Assembly (NCBI GenBank): GCA_900596015.1
Contig: UVIF01000024.1
Span: forward strand, 1 to 64,000
Direction: 5' to 3'
DNA: 64,000 nt
Source: Pseudomonas viridiflava
Lineage (GTDB): Bacteria > Pseudomonadota > Gammaproteobacteria > Pseudomonadales > Pseudomonadaceae
Of the stretch, positions 26,642 through 34,938 are shown piece after piece. Positions within the stretch are counted from its first letter, which is position 1, and each line of letters opens with the position of its first letter. A program made the position numbers and the translations under genes. The notes under the pieces were generated by a model that was not told the origin of the DNA, made no database searches, and worked only from the letters and a program-made list of their open reading frames with translations.

Positions 26642-29600
26642 TCAGCTCAACCCCAGCTCACCCCAGATCCGCATCACCTCGCGCCGTTCGTCGATGAACT
26701 GATTGCCCGGGATCACCCCGGCCTGCTTCTGCAGGGCCTGGCGATGGGCGGCCGAGCGGTAGGCCTTGTAGGCCTCACGCAGCAACCCCGCATCGGCGGC
26801 GGGCAACAATCCGGCCTCTTCCAGGCCTTCGAGAATGCGAATGTTGTCGGTGTATCGCAGCAGGTCCGGGTGCTTGCCCGACCACGCCAGAGCCGCGTAT
26901 TGCACCATAAATTCGATATCGACGATACCACCGGCGTCTTGCTTGACGTCAAAGCGCTGGCCAGCTTCGAAGGCATTGGCACCTCGTCCTGCTGCGGTCT
27001 GGCGCGTACCGAGGTTGTCACGCATCTTCGCGCGCATCTCGCTGACCTCGGTACGCAGCGTATCCAGGTCGCGCGGTTTGGCCAGCACGGCGCCACGCAC
27101 CTGCTCGAACTCGGCGCCCGTCTGGCGGCAGCCTACCAGCACACGGGCGCGCACCAGCGCCTGGTGCTCCCAGGTCCAGGCTTCGGCCTGCTGATAGCGT
27201 GAGAACGCCGCCACCGAGCTGACCAGCAGCCCCGCCGCACCGGAGGGACGCAGGCGCATGTCGACTTCGTACAGTTGACCGGAGTTGGTCTGTGCAGTCA
27301 GCAGATGAATGATGCGCTGGCCCAGGCGGGTGAAGAACTGAGCGCTGTCGATCGGCTTGGCGCCGTCGGTTTCCAGGCTCGGGTCGCCATCGTGAATGAA
27401 CACCAGGTCCAGGTCCGAGCCATGGCCCAGCTCGATACCACCGACCTTGCCATAACCGACGATGACGAAGGCCGGATCGCAATCACTGCCATCGGCCCGC
27501 TTGGGCACGCCATGGCGGGCCACGGTCTGACGCCAGGCCAGCGCCAGCACCTGCTCCAGAATCGCTTCGGCCAGCCAGGTCAGGTAATCGCTGACCTTCA
27601 TCAGCGGCAAGCCACCGGCAATTTCAGAAGCCGCCACGCGCAGGTTGTGCGCCAGCTTGAAATGACGCAGCGCTTCCATCTGCTGTTCCAGATCGTCCTC
27701 GGGGATGCGCGTGAGCCGTTCACGCAACTCGGCGGCCAGCTCCGGTGCCAACGGCGGGTTGAACAGCCGCGCTTCGTTGAGCAGTTCGTCGAGCAGCAAC
27801 GGGAATCGCGCAATCTGTTCGGCGATCCACGGGCTGGCCGCGCACAGGGTCAGCAGGCGCCGCAGCGCATCGGGATTCTCGGTCAGCAGCACCAGATACG
27901 CCGAACGCCGCGCCACGGCTTCCACCAGTGGCAACACTCGCTCCAGAATCAGGTCCGGGTCGGCGTGTTCCACCGCCTGGGCCAGCAGGCGCGGAATGAA
28001 GGCATCCAGGCGCTCACGGCTCAGGCGCTGCATGGCCCGCAGTTGCGGGCTGCTGCGCAGGTCTTCAAGACGCTTGAGGGCCTGGCGGGCGTCGCTGAAA
28101 CCGGCTTCCTGCAACTGCCGGCAGGCCGCATCGGCGTCGTGGGTTTCCTCCCACAGCGGCAGCCACTCGCCGCCGATCACCATTGCCTCGCTGGTTTCGG
28201 CATCTTCGTCCGGGTCGGCGATCACTTGCGCGAAGTGCCAGGCAGTCCGCCCGCGCCAGTGCATCAGGCGCGTGTGGAACGCCGGCCAGTCAGCGAAACC
28301 CATCATGAAGGCGATGCGTGCACGGTCCCGTTCATCGTCGGGGAGCATCTGTGTCTGCCGATCGGCAATGGCCTGGATGGCGTGCTCGGTGTAACGCAGG
28401 AATTCATAGCCCTCGCGCAGCTCGTTCACTACCGCAGCAGGCAGATAGCCCTGCCCCTCCAGGGTCTTCAGCACCTTGAGCAAGGGTCGCTGCTGCAGGC
28501 TCAGGTCACGCCCGCCGTGGATCAACTGAAATGCCTGGGCGATGAATTCGACTTCACGGATGCCGCCCGAGCCCAGCTTGATATTGTCGGCCATGCCCTT
28601 GCGCCGCACTTCCTGCTGGATCAGTTGCTTCATGGTGCGCAAGGCGTCGATGGCGGAGAAATCCAGGTAGCGGCGATAGACGAACGGTCGCAGCATGTCG
28701 AGCAGCTGCGCGCCTGCCTGCTGGTCGCCGGCCACCACCCGCGCCTTGATCATGGCGTAGCGTTCCCAGTCGCGGCCCTGGTCCTGATAGTACTGCTCCA
28801 GCGCGTTGAAGCTGAGCACCAGCGCACCGGACGAGCCGTAGGGGCGCAGGCGCATGTCGACGCGGAAGACGAAGCCGTCGACGGTGATCGGGTCCAGGGC
28901 CTTGATCAGCCGCTGGCCAAGGCGGATGAAGAACTCTTGATTGTCCAGAGGACGCTTGGCCCCCTGGGTTTCGCCGCCTTCGGGGTAGCCGAAGATGAGG
29001 TCGATGTCGGACGACAGGTTCAGCTCCACTGCGCCCAGCTTGCCCATGCCCAGCACCACCATGTGCTGCTGTTCGCCGCTGCGCCGGCCCATGGGCGTGC
29101 CCAATTGCTGGCATTGGCGCGGGTACAGCCATTGATAGGCCTGGTCGATGCAGGCGTCGGCCATGTCCGACAGGTCGCGGCAGGTCTGCACCAGGTCGGC
29201 GAGGCGGTTCAGGTCGCGCCAGATGATGCGCACTTGCTGCCGCGCACGCTGGCGGCGCAGGGTGCGGGCGAGGTCATCTTCGCTGTCGGCCTGGGCCACG
29301 GCGAGGGCGATCTGCTCGCGCAGTTCACCGGGGTTGAAGGGACGGTCGAGGTCGCCGCTGGCGATGAGATCGAGCAGCATCGCGGGGTTCTGGATGGCCT
29401 GCTGCAGGACGAAGTCGCTGGCGGTGGTGACGCGGTCCCATTGTTGCCAGCGCTCGGTGGGCCAGTCCAAAGGTGTGGTGAACGGGGGGGCCTCTTCGCG
29501 GGCAGAGCCCCCTCCCACAGTGTGCGTGGTGCTGCCGAGATCGGCGAAGAGGGCCTCAGCCCCCACCACAGCAGCCTGGAACGACTCGCGATTGCGCGAC

Positions 29601-29650
29601 ACCAAAGGCATGAGGACGGCCGGAATTTCGACCAGCAAAGGCAGGTTCAT
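26642..29650 (-). CDS. glnE: Bifunctional glutamine synthetase adenylyltransferase/deadenylase GlnE
   Basis: This 1,002-aa enzyme adenylylates and deadenylylates glutamine synthetase in response to PII, so it sets ammonia assimilation. It has two nucleotidyltransferase domains: GMGKLGAVELNLSSDIDLIF with the SDIDL signature near residue 215, and GYGKVGGIELGHGSDLDLVF near 725. Between and after them are the regulatory helical regions, with KLGSGGIREVEF and KQDAGGIVDIEF. The protein is about 25 residues longer than I recall for P. putida. The excess is near residues 40-60 (STTHTVGGGSAREEAPP), where the DNA is a REP palindrome read in frame. Upstream is the divergent aceE. Confidence 0.95.
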   Translation of the reverse strand: MNLPLLVEIPAVLMPLVSRNRESFQAAVVGAEALFADLGSTTHTVGGGSAREEAPPFTTPLDWPTERWQQWDRVTTASDFVLQQAIQNPAMLLDLIASGDLDRPFNPGELREQIALAVAQADSEDDLARTLRRQRARQQVRIIWRDLNRLADLVQTCRDLSDMADACIDQAYQWLYPRQCQQLGTPMGRRSGEQQHMVVLGMGKLGAVELNLSSDIDLIFGYPEGGETQGAKRPLDNQEFFIRLGQRLIKALDPITVDGFVFRVDMRLRPYGSSGALVLSFNALEQYYQDQGRDWERYAMIKARVVAGDQQAGAQLLDMLRPFVYRRYLDFSAIDALRTMKQLIQQEVRRKGMADNIKLGSGGIREVEFIAQAFQLIHGGRDLSLQQRPLLKVLKTLEGQGYLPAAVVNELREGYEFLRYTEHAIQAIADRQTQMLPDDERDRARIAFMMGFADWPAFHTRLMHWRGRTAWHFAQVIADPDEDAETSEAMVIGGEWLPLWEETHDADAACRQLQEAGFSDARQALKRLEDLRSSPQLRAMQRLSRERLDAFIPRLLAQAVEHADPDLILERVLPLVEAVARRSAYLVLLTENPDALRRLLTLCAASPWIAEQIARFPLLLDELLNEARLFNPPLAPELAAELRERLTRIPEDDLEQQMEALRHFKLAHNLRVAASEIAGGLPLMKVSDYLTWLAEAILEQVLALAWRQTVARHGVPKRADGSDCDPAFVIVGYGKVGGIELGHGSDLDLVFIHDGDPSLETDGAKPIDSAQFFTRLGQRIIHLLTAQTNSGQLYEVDMRLRPSGAAGLLVSSVAAFSRYQQAEAWTWEHQALVRARVLVGCRQTGAEFEQVRGAVLAKPRDLDTLRTEVSEMRAKMRDNLGTRQTAAGRGANAFEAGQRFDVKQDAGGIVDIEFMVQYAALAWSGKHPDLLRYTDNIRILEGLEEAGLLPAADAGLLREAYKAYRSAAHRQALQKQAGVIPGNQFIDERREVMRIWGELGLS
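29490..29521. repeat. REP element inside the glnE coding sequence
   Basis: The sequence CTCTTCGCGGGCAGAG followed by CCCCCTCCCACAG is the same palindrome as the intergenic REPs of this window, but it lies within codons of about 43-54 of glnE. It is translated in frame as HTVGGGSAREEA. Confidence 0.9.
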
Positions 29651-30032
29651 GGTCTATCCTTGTGCAGCGTGAAGAGCCCGGTAAAGGTCTGTATAGACAG
29701 GTTCATCTGTCTCTGAACTGTCGAACAAAGGTGATAAATAGCTGACTTTCTTCAGAACTTGGCAGAAGTCACTCACGCTTAGCCCCAAGATGAATACATT
29801 CGATCACAGGTAACGATCCAACCCACAACCGGACAGGGGGCCAAAAGCCTGTATCCTGTGTCTACCCGGCTGCCCACCGCCCGCAGGGGCATGAAAAGGG
29901 CAGGGATTTGTAGTAAAACTACAGCTCGCCGGAAAAGCTGCCGGTAATCCAAGAATTCAATATCGTCTGCCCACAAGGCCAGTCGCAAACTCAGGCTTCG
30001 ATTCTGGAAGCCTTTCCGCCCTGGAGCAAGCC
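29651..30032. promoter_or_regulatory. Divergent glnE/aceE promoter region
   Basis: This 382-bp region contains no ORF and must drive glnE to the left and aceE to the right. The most conspicuous element is the dyad at 29909-29923. No REP is present. Promoter boxes cannot be assigned with confidence. Confidence 0.55.
29909..29923. promoter_or_regulatory. Palindromic operator candidate upstream of aceE
   Basis: TGTAGTAAAACTACA is a perfect 6-bp dyad with a 3-base centre, 110 bp upstream of the aceE start. Its size and symmetry fit a dimeric repressor site. The TGTA-N7-TACA shape resembles sites of RpiR-type sugar-metabolism regulators such as HexR, but I cannot assign the regulator. Confidence 0.5.
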
Positions 30033-32678
30033 ATGCAAGACCTCGATCCCGTCGAAACCCAGGAATGGCTGGATGCCCTGGAGTCGGTCCTCGACAAAGA
30101 AGGCGAAGACCGCGCTCACTACCTGATGACCCGCATGGGCGAGTTGGCCACCCGCAGTGGTTCACAACTCCCCTACGCCATCACCACGCCGTACCGCAAC
30201 ACCATCCCCGTCACCCACGAAGCACGCATGCCTGGCGACCTGTTCATGGAACGCCGCATTCGCTCGTTGGTGCGTTGGAACGCATTGGCGATGGTGGTGC
30301 GCACCAACCTGCGCGACCCGGACCTGGGCGGCCACATTTCCAGCTTCGCCTCCAGCGCGACCCTGTACGACATCGGCTTCAACTACTTCTTCCAGGCCCC
30401 GACCGACGAACACGGCGGCGACCTCATCTACTTCCAGGGCCATGCATCGCCTGGCGTCTACGCACGCGCCTTCATGGAAGGCCGCATCAGCGAAGACCAG
30501 ATGAACAACTTCCGCCAGGAAGTGGACGGCAAGGGCCTGTCTTCGTATCCGCACCCTTGGCTGATGCCTGATTTCTGGCAGTTCCCGACCGTTTCCATGG
30601 GTCTGGGCCCGATCCAGGCGATCTACCAGGCGCGCTTCATGAAGTACATGGAAGCCCGCGGTTACATCCCTGCCGGCAAGCAGAAGATCTGGTGCTTCAT
30701 GGGCGACGGCGAGTGCGACGAGCCCGAATCCCTGGGCGCGATCTCCCTGGCTGGCCGCGAGAAGCTGGACAACCTGATCTTCGTCATCAACTGCAACCTG
30801 CAGCGCCTCGACGGCCCGGTTCGCGGCAACGCCAAGATCATCCAGGAACTGGAAGGCGTGTTCCGTGGCGGTGGCTGGAACGTCAACAAAGTCGTGTGGG
30901 GCCGTTTCTGGGACCCACTGCTGGCAAAAGACGTCGACGGCATCCTGCAGCGTCGCATGGACGAAGTCATCGACGGCGAGTACCAGAACTACAAGGCCAA
31001 GGACGGCGCGTTCGTCCGTGAGCACTTCTTCAACTCGCCGGAACTCAAGGCCATGGTCGCCGACCTGTCCGACGACGAGATCTGGAAGCTCAACCGTGGT
31101 GGCCACGACCCGTACAAGGTCTATGCAGCCTACCATCAGGCGGTGAACCACAAGGATCAGCCGACCGTCATCCTGGCCAAGACCATCAAGGGTTACGGCA
31201 CCGGTGCAGGCGAAGCCAAGAACACCGCGCACAACACCAAGAAGGTCGACGTCGACAGCCTGCGCAAATTCCGCGACCGCTTCGACGTACCCATCAAGGA
31301 CGACGAGCTGGAAAGCATGCCGTTCTACAAGCCTGAAGAAGGCAGCGCCGAAGCCCGCTACCTGAGCGAGCGCCGCGCCGCACTGGGCGGTTTCGTGCCG
31401 CAGCGCCGGGCCAAGAGCTTCAGCATTCCGACACCGCCCCTGGAAACCCTCAAGGCGATCCTGGACGGTTCGGGCGACCGTGAAATTTCCACCACCATGG
31501 CGTTCGTGCGGATTCTGTCGCAGCTGGTCAAGGACAAGGAAATCGGTCAGCGCATCGTTCCGATCATCCCGGACGAGGCCCGTACCTTCGGTATGGAAGG
31601 CATGTTCCGTCAACTGGGCATCTACTCCTCCGTCGGTCAGCTGTACGATCCGGTCGACAAGGACCAGGTGATGTTCTACCGCGAGGACAAGAAAGGCCAG
31701 ATCCTCGAGGAAGGCATCAACGAAGCCGGCGCCATGTCGTCGTTCATCGCCGCCGGTACGTCGTACAGCAACCACAACCAGCCGATGCTGCCGTTCTACA
31801 TCTTCTACTCGATGTTCGGTTTCCAGCGTATCGGCGACCTGGCCTGGGCCGCTGGCGACAGCCGCACCCGTGGCTTCATGATCGGCGGCACCGCCGGCCG
31901 TACCACCCTGAACGGCGAAGGCCTGCAGCACGAAGACGGCCACAGCCATCTGCTTGCCGCGACCATCCCCAACTGCCGCACCTATGACCCCACCTACGGC
32001 TACGAGCTGGCGGTGATCATCCAGGACGGCATGAAGAAGATGACCGAAGAGCAACAGGACATTTTCTACTACATCACCGTGATGAACGAAGCCTACACCC
32101 AGCCTGCCATTCCGGCCGGCGCCGAGGAAGGCATCATCAAGGGCATGTACCTGCTCGAGGAAGACACCAAGGAAGCGGCGCACCACGTCCAGTTGCTGGG
32201 CTCGGGCACCATCCTGCGTGAAGTCCGCGAAGCGGCGAAGATCCTGCGCGAAGAGTTCAACGTCGGCGCCGATGTGTGGAGCGTCACCAGCTTCAACGAA
32301 CTGCGCCGTGACGGCCTGGCCGTCGAGCGTTCGAACCGCCTGCACCCTGGGCAGAAGCCGCAGACCACCTACGTCGAAGAGTGCCTGAGCGGCCGCAAGG
32401 GTCCGGTCATTGCCTCTACCGACTACATGAAGCTGTTCGCCGAGCAGATTCGTCAGTGGGTTCCTTCCAAGGAATTCAAAGTCCTGGGTACCGATGGCTT
32501 CGGTCGCAGCGACAGCCGCAAGAAACTGCGTCACTTCTTCGAAGTGGACCGCAATTTCGTCGTGCTGGCTGCTCTGGAAGCCTTGGCAGATCGCGGCGAT
32601 ATCGAAGCCAAGGTGGTGGCCGAGGCCATCGTCAAGTTCGGTATCGACCCTGACAAACGCAACCCACTGGACTGCTGA
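30033..32678 (+). CDS. aceE: Pyruvate dehydrogenase E1 component AceE
   Basis: This 881-aa homodimeric-type E1 is the thiamine-diphosphate enzyme that decarboxylates pyruvate and acetylates the lipoyl groups of AceF. The family length is 880-890 aa. Visible features: GHASPGVYARAFMEGR, the ThDP/Mg-binding GDGECDEPESLGAI followed by FVINCNLQRLDGPVRGN, and the central PDEARTFGMEGMFRQLGIY segment. The start MQDLDPVETQEWLDALESV is typical. It is followed 11 bp later by aceF. No lpd gene is present here; E3 must be encoded elsewhere. Confidence 0.97.
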   Translation: MQDLDPVETQEWLDALESVLDKEGEDRAHYLMTRMGELATRSGSQLPYAITTPYRNTIPVTHEARMPGDLFMERRIRSLVRWNALAMVVRTNLRDPDLGGHISSFASSATLYDIGFNYFFQAPTDEHGGDLIYFQGHASPGVYARAFMEGRISEDQMNNFRQEVDGKGLSSYPHPWLMPDFWQFPTVSMGLGPIQAIYQARFMKYMEARGYIPAGKQKIWCFMGDGECDEPESLGAISLAGREKLDNLIFVINCNLQRLDGPVRGNAKIIQELEGVFRGGGWNVNKVVWGRFWDPLLAKDVDGILQRRMDEVIDGEYQNYKAKDGAFVREHFFNSPELKAMVADLSDDEIWKLNRGGHDPYKVYAAYHQAVNHKDQPTVILAKTIKGYGTGAGEAKNTAHNTKKVDVDSLRKFRDRFDVPIKDDELESMPFYKPEEGSAEARYLSERRAALGGFVPQRRAKSFSIPTPPLETLKAILDGSGDREISTTMAFVRILSQLVKDKEIGQRIVPIIPDEARTFGMEGMFRQLGIYSSVGQLYDPVDKDQVMFYREDKKGQILEEGINEAGAMSSFIAAGTSYSNHNQPMLPFYIFYSMFGFQRIGDLAWAAGDSRTRGFMIGGTAGRTTLNGEGLQHEDGHSHLLAATIPNCRTYDPTYGYELAVIIQDGMKKMTEEQQDIFYYITVMNEAYTQPAIPAGAEEGIIKGMYLLEEDTKEAAHHVQLLGSGTILREVREAAKILREEFNVGADVWSVTSFNELRRDGLAVERSNRLHPGQKPQTTYVEECLSGRKGPVIASTDYMKLFAEQIRQWVPSKEFKVLGTDGFGRSDSRKKLRHFFEVDRNFVVLAALEALADRGDIEAKVVAEAIVKFGIDPDKRNPLDC

Positions 32679-32689
32679 GGAGATTTTTT

Positions 32690-34642
32690 GTGAGCGAACT
32701 CATTCGCGTACCTGACATCGGCAGCGGTGAAGGTGAAGTCATTGAATTGCTGGTCAAGGTCGGCGACCGCATCGAGGCGGAGCAGAGCCTGCTGACCCTC
32801 GAGTCGGACAAGGCCAGCATGGAAGTGCCGGCGCCCAAGGCGGGCGTCGTGAAAAGCATCAAGGTCAAGCTGGGCGACCGCCTGAAAGAAGGCGACGAAC
32901 TGCTGGAGCTGGACGTCGAGGGTGCTGAAGAAGCGCCCCAGGCCTCTGAGCCTGCCGCTGCACCGAAGCTGGAAGAGAAAGCCGAGGCCGCGCCCGCCGC
33001 TGCCCCAGCCGCCGCTCCCGCTGCCGCAGCTTCGAGCCAGGACATCCACGTGCCGGATATCGGCTCGTCGGGCAAGGCGCAGATCATCGAGATCTCGGTG
33101 AAGGTCGGTGACACCGTCACCGCCGATCAGTCCTTGATCACCTTGGAGTCGGACAAGGCCAGCATGGAAATTCCATCGCCGGCCGCAGGCGTGGTGGAAA
33201 GCATCAGCGTCAAGCTGAATGACGAAGTCGGCACCGGTGACCTGATCCTCAAGCTTGCGGTCGAAGGCGCAGCCCCTGCTGCTGCACCGGCCGCCGCTGC
33301 GCCCGCACCTGCCGCAGCAGCGCCTGCAGCGGCTGAAAAGCCGACCGCAGCGCCTGCCGGCGACAGCGTGCAGGACATCCACGTGCCGGACATCGGTTCG
33401 GCCGGCAAGGCCAAGATCATCGAAGTACTGGTCAAGGCCGGCGACACGGTCGAAGCCGACCAGTCGCTGATCACCCTGGAATCGGACAAGGCCAGCATGG
33501 AGATTCCTTCTCCGGCTGCCGGCGTGGTCGAAAGCGTCAGCGTCAAGCTGGAAGACGAAGTCGGTACCGGCGACCTGATTCTCAAGCTGAAAGTGGCCGG
33601 TGCTGCCCCCGCAGCGCCTGCCCAGGCACCTGCCCCTGCCGCAGCGGCGGCTGAATCCAAGCCCGCGCCGGCCCCAGCGGCTGCCGAGAAGCCTGCTGCC
33701 GCACCCGCCGCACCGGCAGGTGCCAAGGTGCATGCCGGCCCGGCCGTTCGCCAATTGGCGCGCGAGTTCGGTGTCGAGCTGAACGCTGTGAGCCCGACAG
33801 GCCCGCACGGTCGCATCCTCAAGGAAGACGTGCAGGTCTACGTCAAGGCGATGATGCACAAGGCCAAGGAGGCTCCGGCCGCTGCTGCCGGCGCCACCGG
33901 TGGTGCTGGCATTCCACCGATCCCGGTAGTCGACTTCAGCCGCTTCGGCGAAACCGAAGAAGTGCCGATGACCCGCCTGATGCAGGCCGGTGCCACCAAC
34001 CTGCACCGCAGCTGGCTGAACGTGCCCCACGTGACCCAGTTCGACCAGGCCGATATCACCGAGCTGGAAGCGTTCCGCGTGGCGCAGAAAGCCGTGGCGG
34101 AAAAAGCCGGCGTCAAGCTGACCGTGCTGCCGTTGCTGCTCAAGGCCTGTGCGCACCTGCTCAAGGAACTGCCGGACTTCAACGCCTCGCTGGCACCGAG
34201 TGGCAAGGCGATCATTCGCAAGAAGTACGTCAACGTCGGCTTCGCGGTCGATACGCCGGACGGCCTGCTGGTGCCGGTGATCAAGAACGTCGATCAGAAG
34301 AGCCTGCTGCAACTGGCTGCCGAAGCCGCCGCCCTGGCCGAAAAAGCCCGGACCAAGAAGCTCTCGGCAGACGACATGCAGGGCGCCTGCTTCACCATCT
34401 CCAGCCTCGGGCACATTGGCGGCACCGGCTTCACGCCGATCGTCAACGCGCCGGAAGTGGCGATCCTGGGTGTCTCCAAGGCAACCATCCAGCCTGTCTG
34501 GGATGGCAAGGCGTTCCAACCCAAGCTGATGCTGCCGCTGTCGCTGTCCTACGATCACCGTGTGATCAACGGCGCGGCCGCTGCACGTTTCACCAAGCGT
34601 CTGGGCGAGTTGCTGACCGATATCCGCACCATGCTGCTGTAA
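32690..34642 (+). CDS. aceF: Dihydrolipoamide acetyltransferase (pyruvate dehydrogenase E2) AceF
   Basis: The start is GTG 32690 with TGAGGAG upstream (650 aa). There are three N-terminal lipoyl domains, each with the ESDKASME motif; the lipoylated lysines are K41, K156 and K267. They are joined by Ala/Pro-rich flexible linkers. A peripheral subunit-binding domain follows near 345-380 (AGPAVRQLAREFGVEL), then the acyltransferase core ending with SYDHRVINGAAAARF, where His and the later Asp/Gly of DHRVING are catalytic. It transfers the acetyl group from lipoamide to CoA. It is co-transcribed with aceE, and a strong terminator follows. Confidence 0.97.
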   Translation: MSELIRVPDIGSGEGEVIELLVKVGDRIEAEQSLLTLESDKASMEVPAPKAGVVKSIKVKLGDRLKEGDELLELDVEGAEEAPQASEPAAAPKLEEKAEAAPAAAPAAAPAAAASSQDIHVPDIGSSGKAQIIEISVKVGDTVTADQSLITLESDKASMEIPSPAAGVVESISVKLNDEVGTGDLILKLAVEGAAPAAAPAAAAPAPAAAAPAAAEKPTAAPAGDSVQDIHVPDIGSAGKAKIIEVLVKAGDTVEADQSLITLESDKASMEIPSPAAGVVESVSVKLEDEVGTGDLILKLKVAGAAPAAPAQAPAPAAAAAESKPAPAPAAAEKPAAAPAAPAGAKVHAGPAVRQLAREFGVELNAVSPTGPHGRILKEDVQVYVKAMMHKAKEAPAAAAGATGGAGIPPIPVVDFSRFGETEEVPMTRLMQAGATNLHRSWLNVPHVTQFDQADITELEAFRVAQKAVAEKAGVKLTVLPLLLKACAHLLKELPDFNASLAPSGKAIIRKKYVNVGFAVDTPDGLLVPVIKNVDQKSLLQLAAEAAALAEKARTKKLSADDMQGACFTISSLGHIGGTGFTPIVNAPEVAILGVSKATIQPVWDGKAFQPKLMLPLSLSYDHRVINGAAAARFTKRLGELLTDIRTMLL

Positions 34643-34660
34643 GGCTGGCCGGATGAAAGA

Positions 34661-34688
34661 AACCCACCGTTGCCGGTGGGTTTTTTTT
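34661..34688 (+). terminator. Rho-independent terminator of aceEF
   Basis: AACCCACCG (34661-34669) pairs with CGGTGGGTT (34674-34682) around a TTGC loop, with eight Ts at 34681-34688. It lies 18 bp after the aceF stop. Confidence 0.95.
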
Positions 34689-34938
34689 GCCCCCAATTTG
34701 CCTCTGAAGCTTACAACCAGTGTGCGACACAGGCGCTAATGCCCTCATGAACCCGGTATTTTCGGATCCAATTGCAGAATTTTGTGCGCTTGCCGACAAC
34801 ATGGAAGCACCGAGCCACTGTACCGCTTGTAAGCCCGGGCGCCATGATGCAACCTTGCCTGACGCGCCCGCCTGTAGGAACCCTAGCCTGTAGGGATTGT
34901 TGTCTCTGCGCGACCAGTACTCTTGAAGCGAGTTTTCA

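Noticed and set aside
27275..29716. An 813-codon plus-strand frame opposite glnE
   Set aside because: glnE has clear motifs in the other direction; this frame has none.
30162..32534. A 790-codon open frame on the minus strand opposite aceE
   Set aside because: It is a shadow of the strongly biased aceE codons; the product is a His/Val/Asp-rich sequence with no recognisable domain.
32531..34696. A 721-codon minus-strand frame opposite aceF
   Set aside because: It is the antisense of aceF and the terminator; Gly/Cys/Arg low-complexity comes from the Ala/Pro linkers on the other strand.
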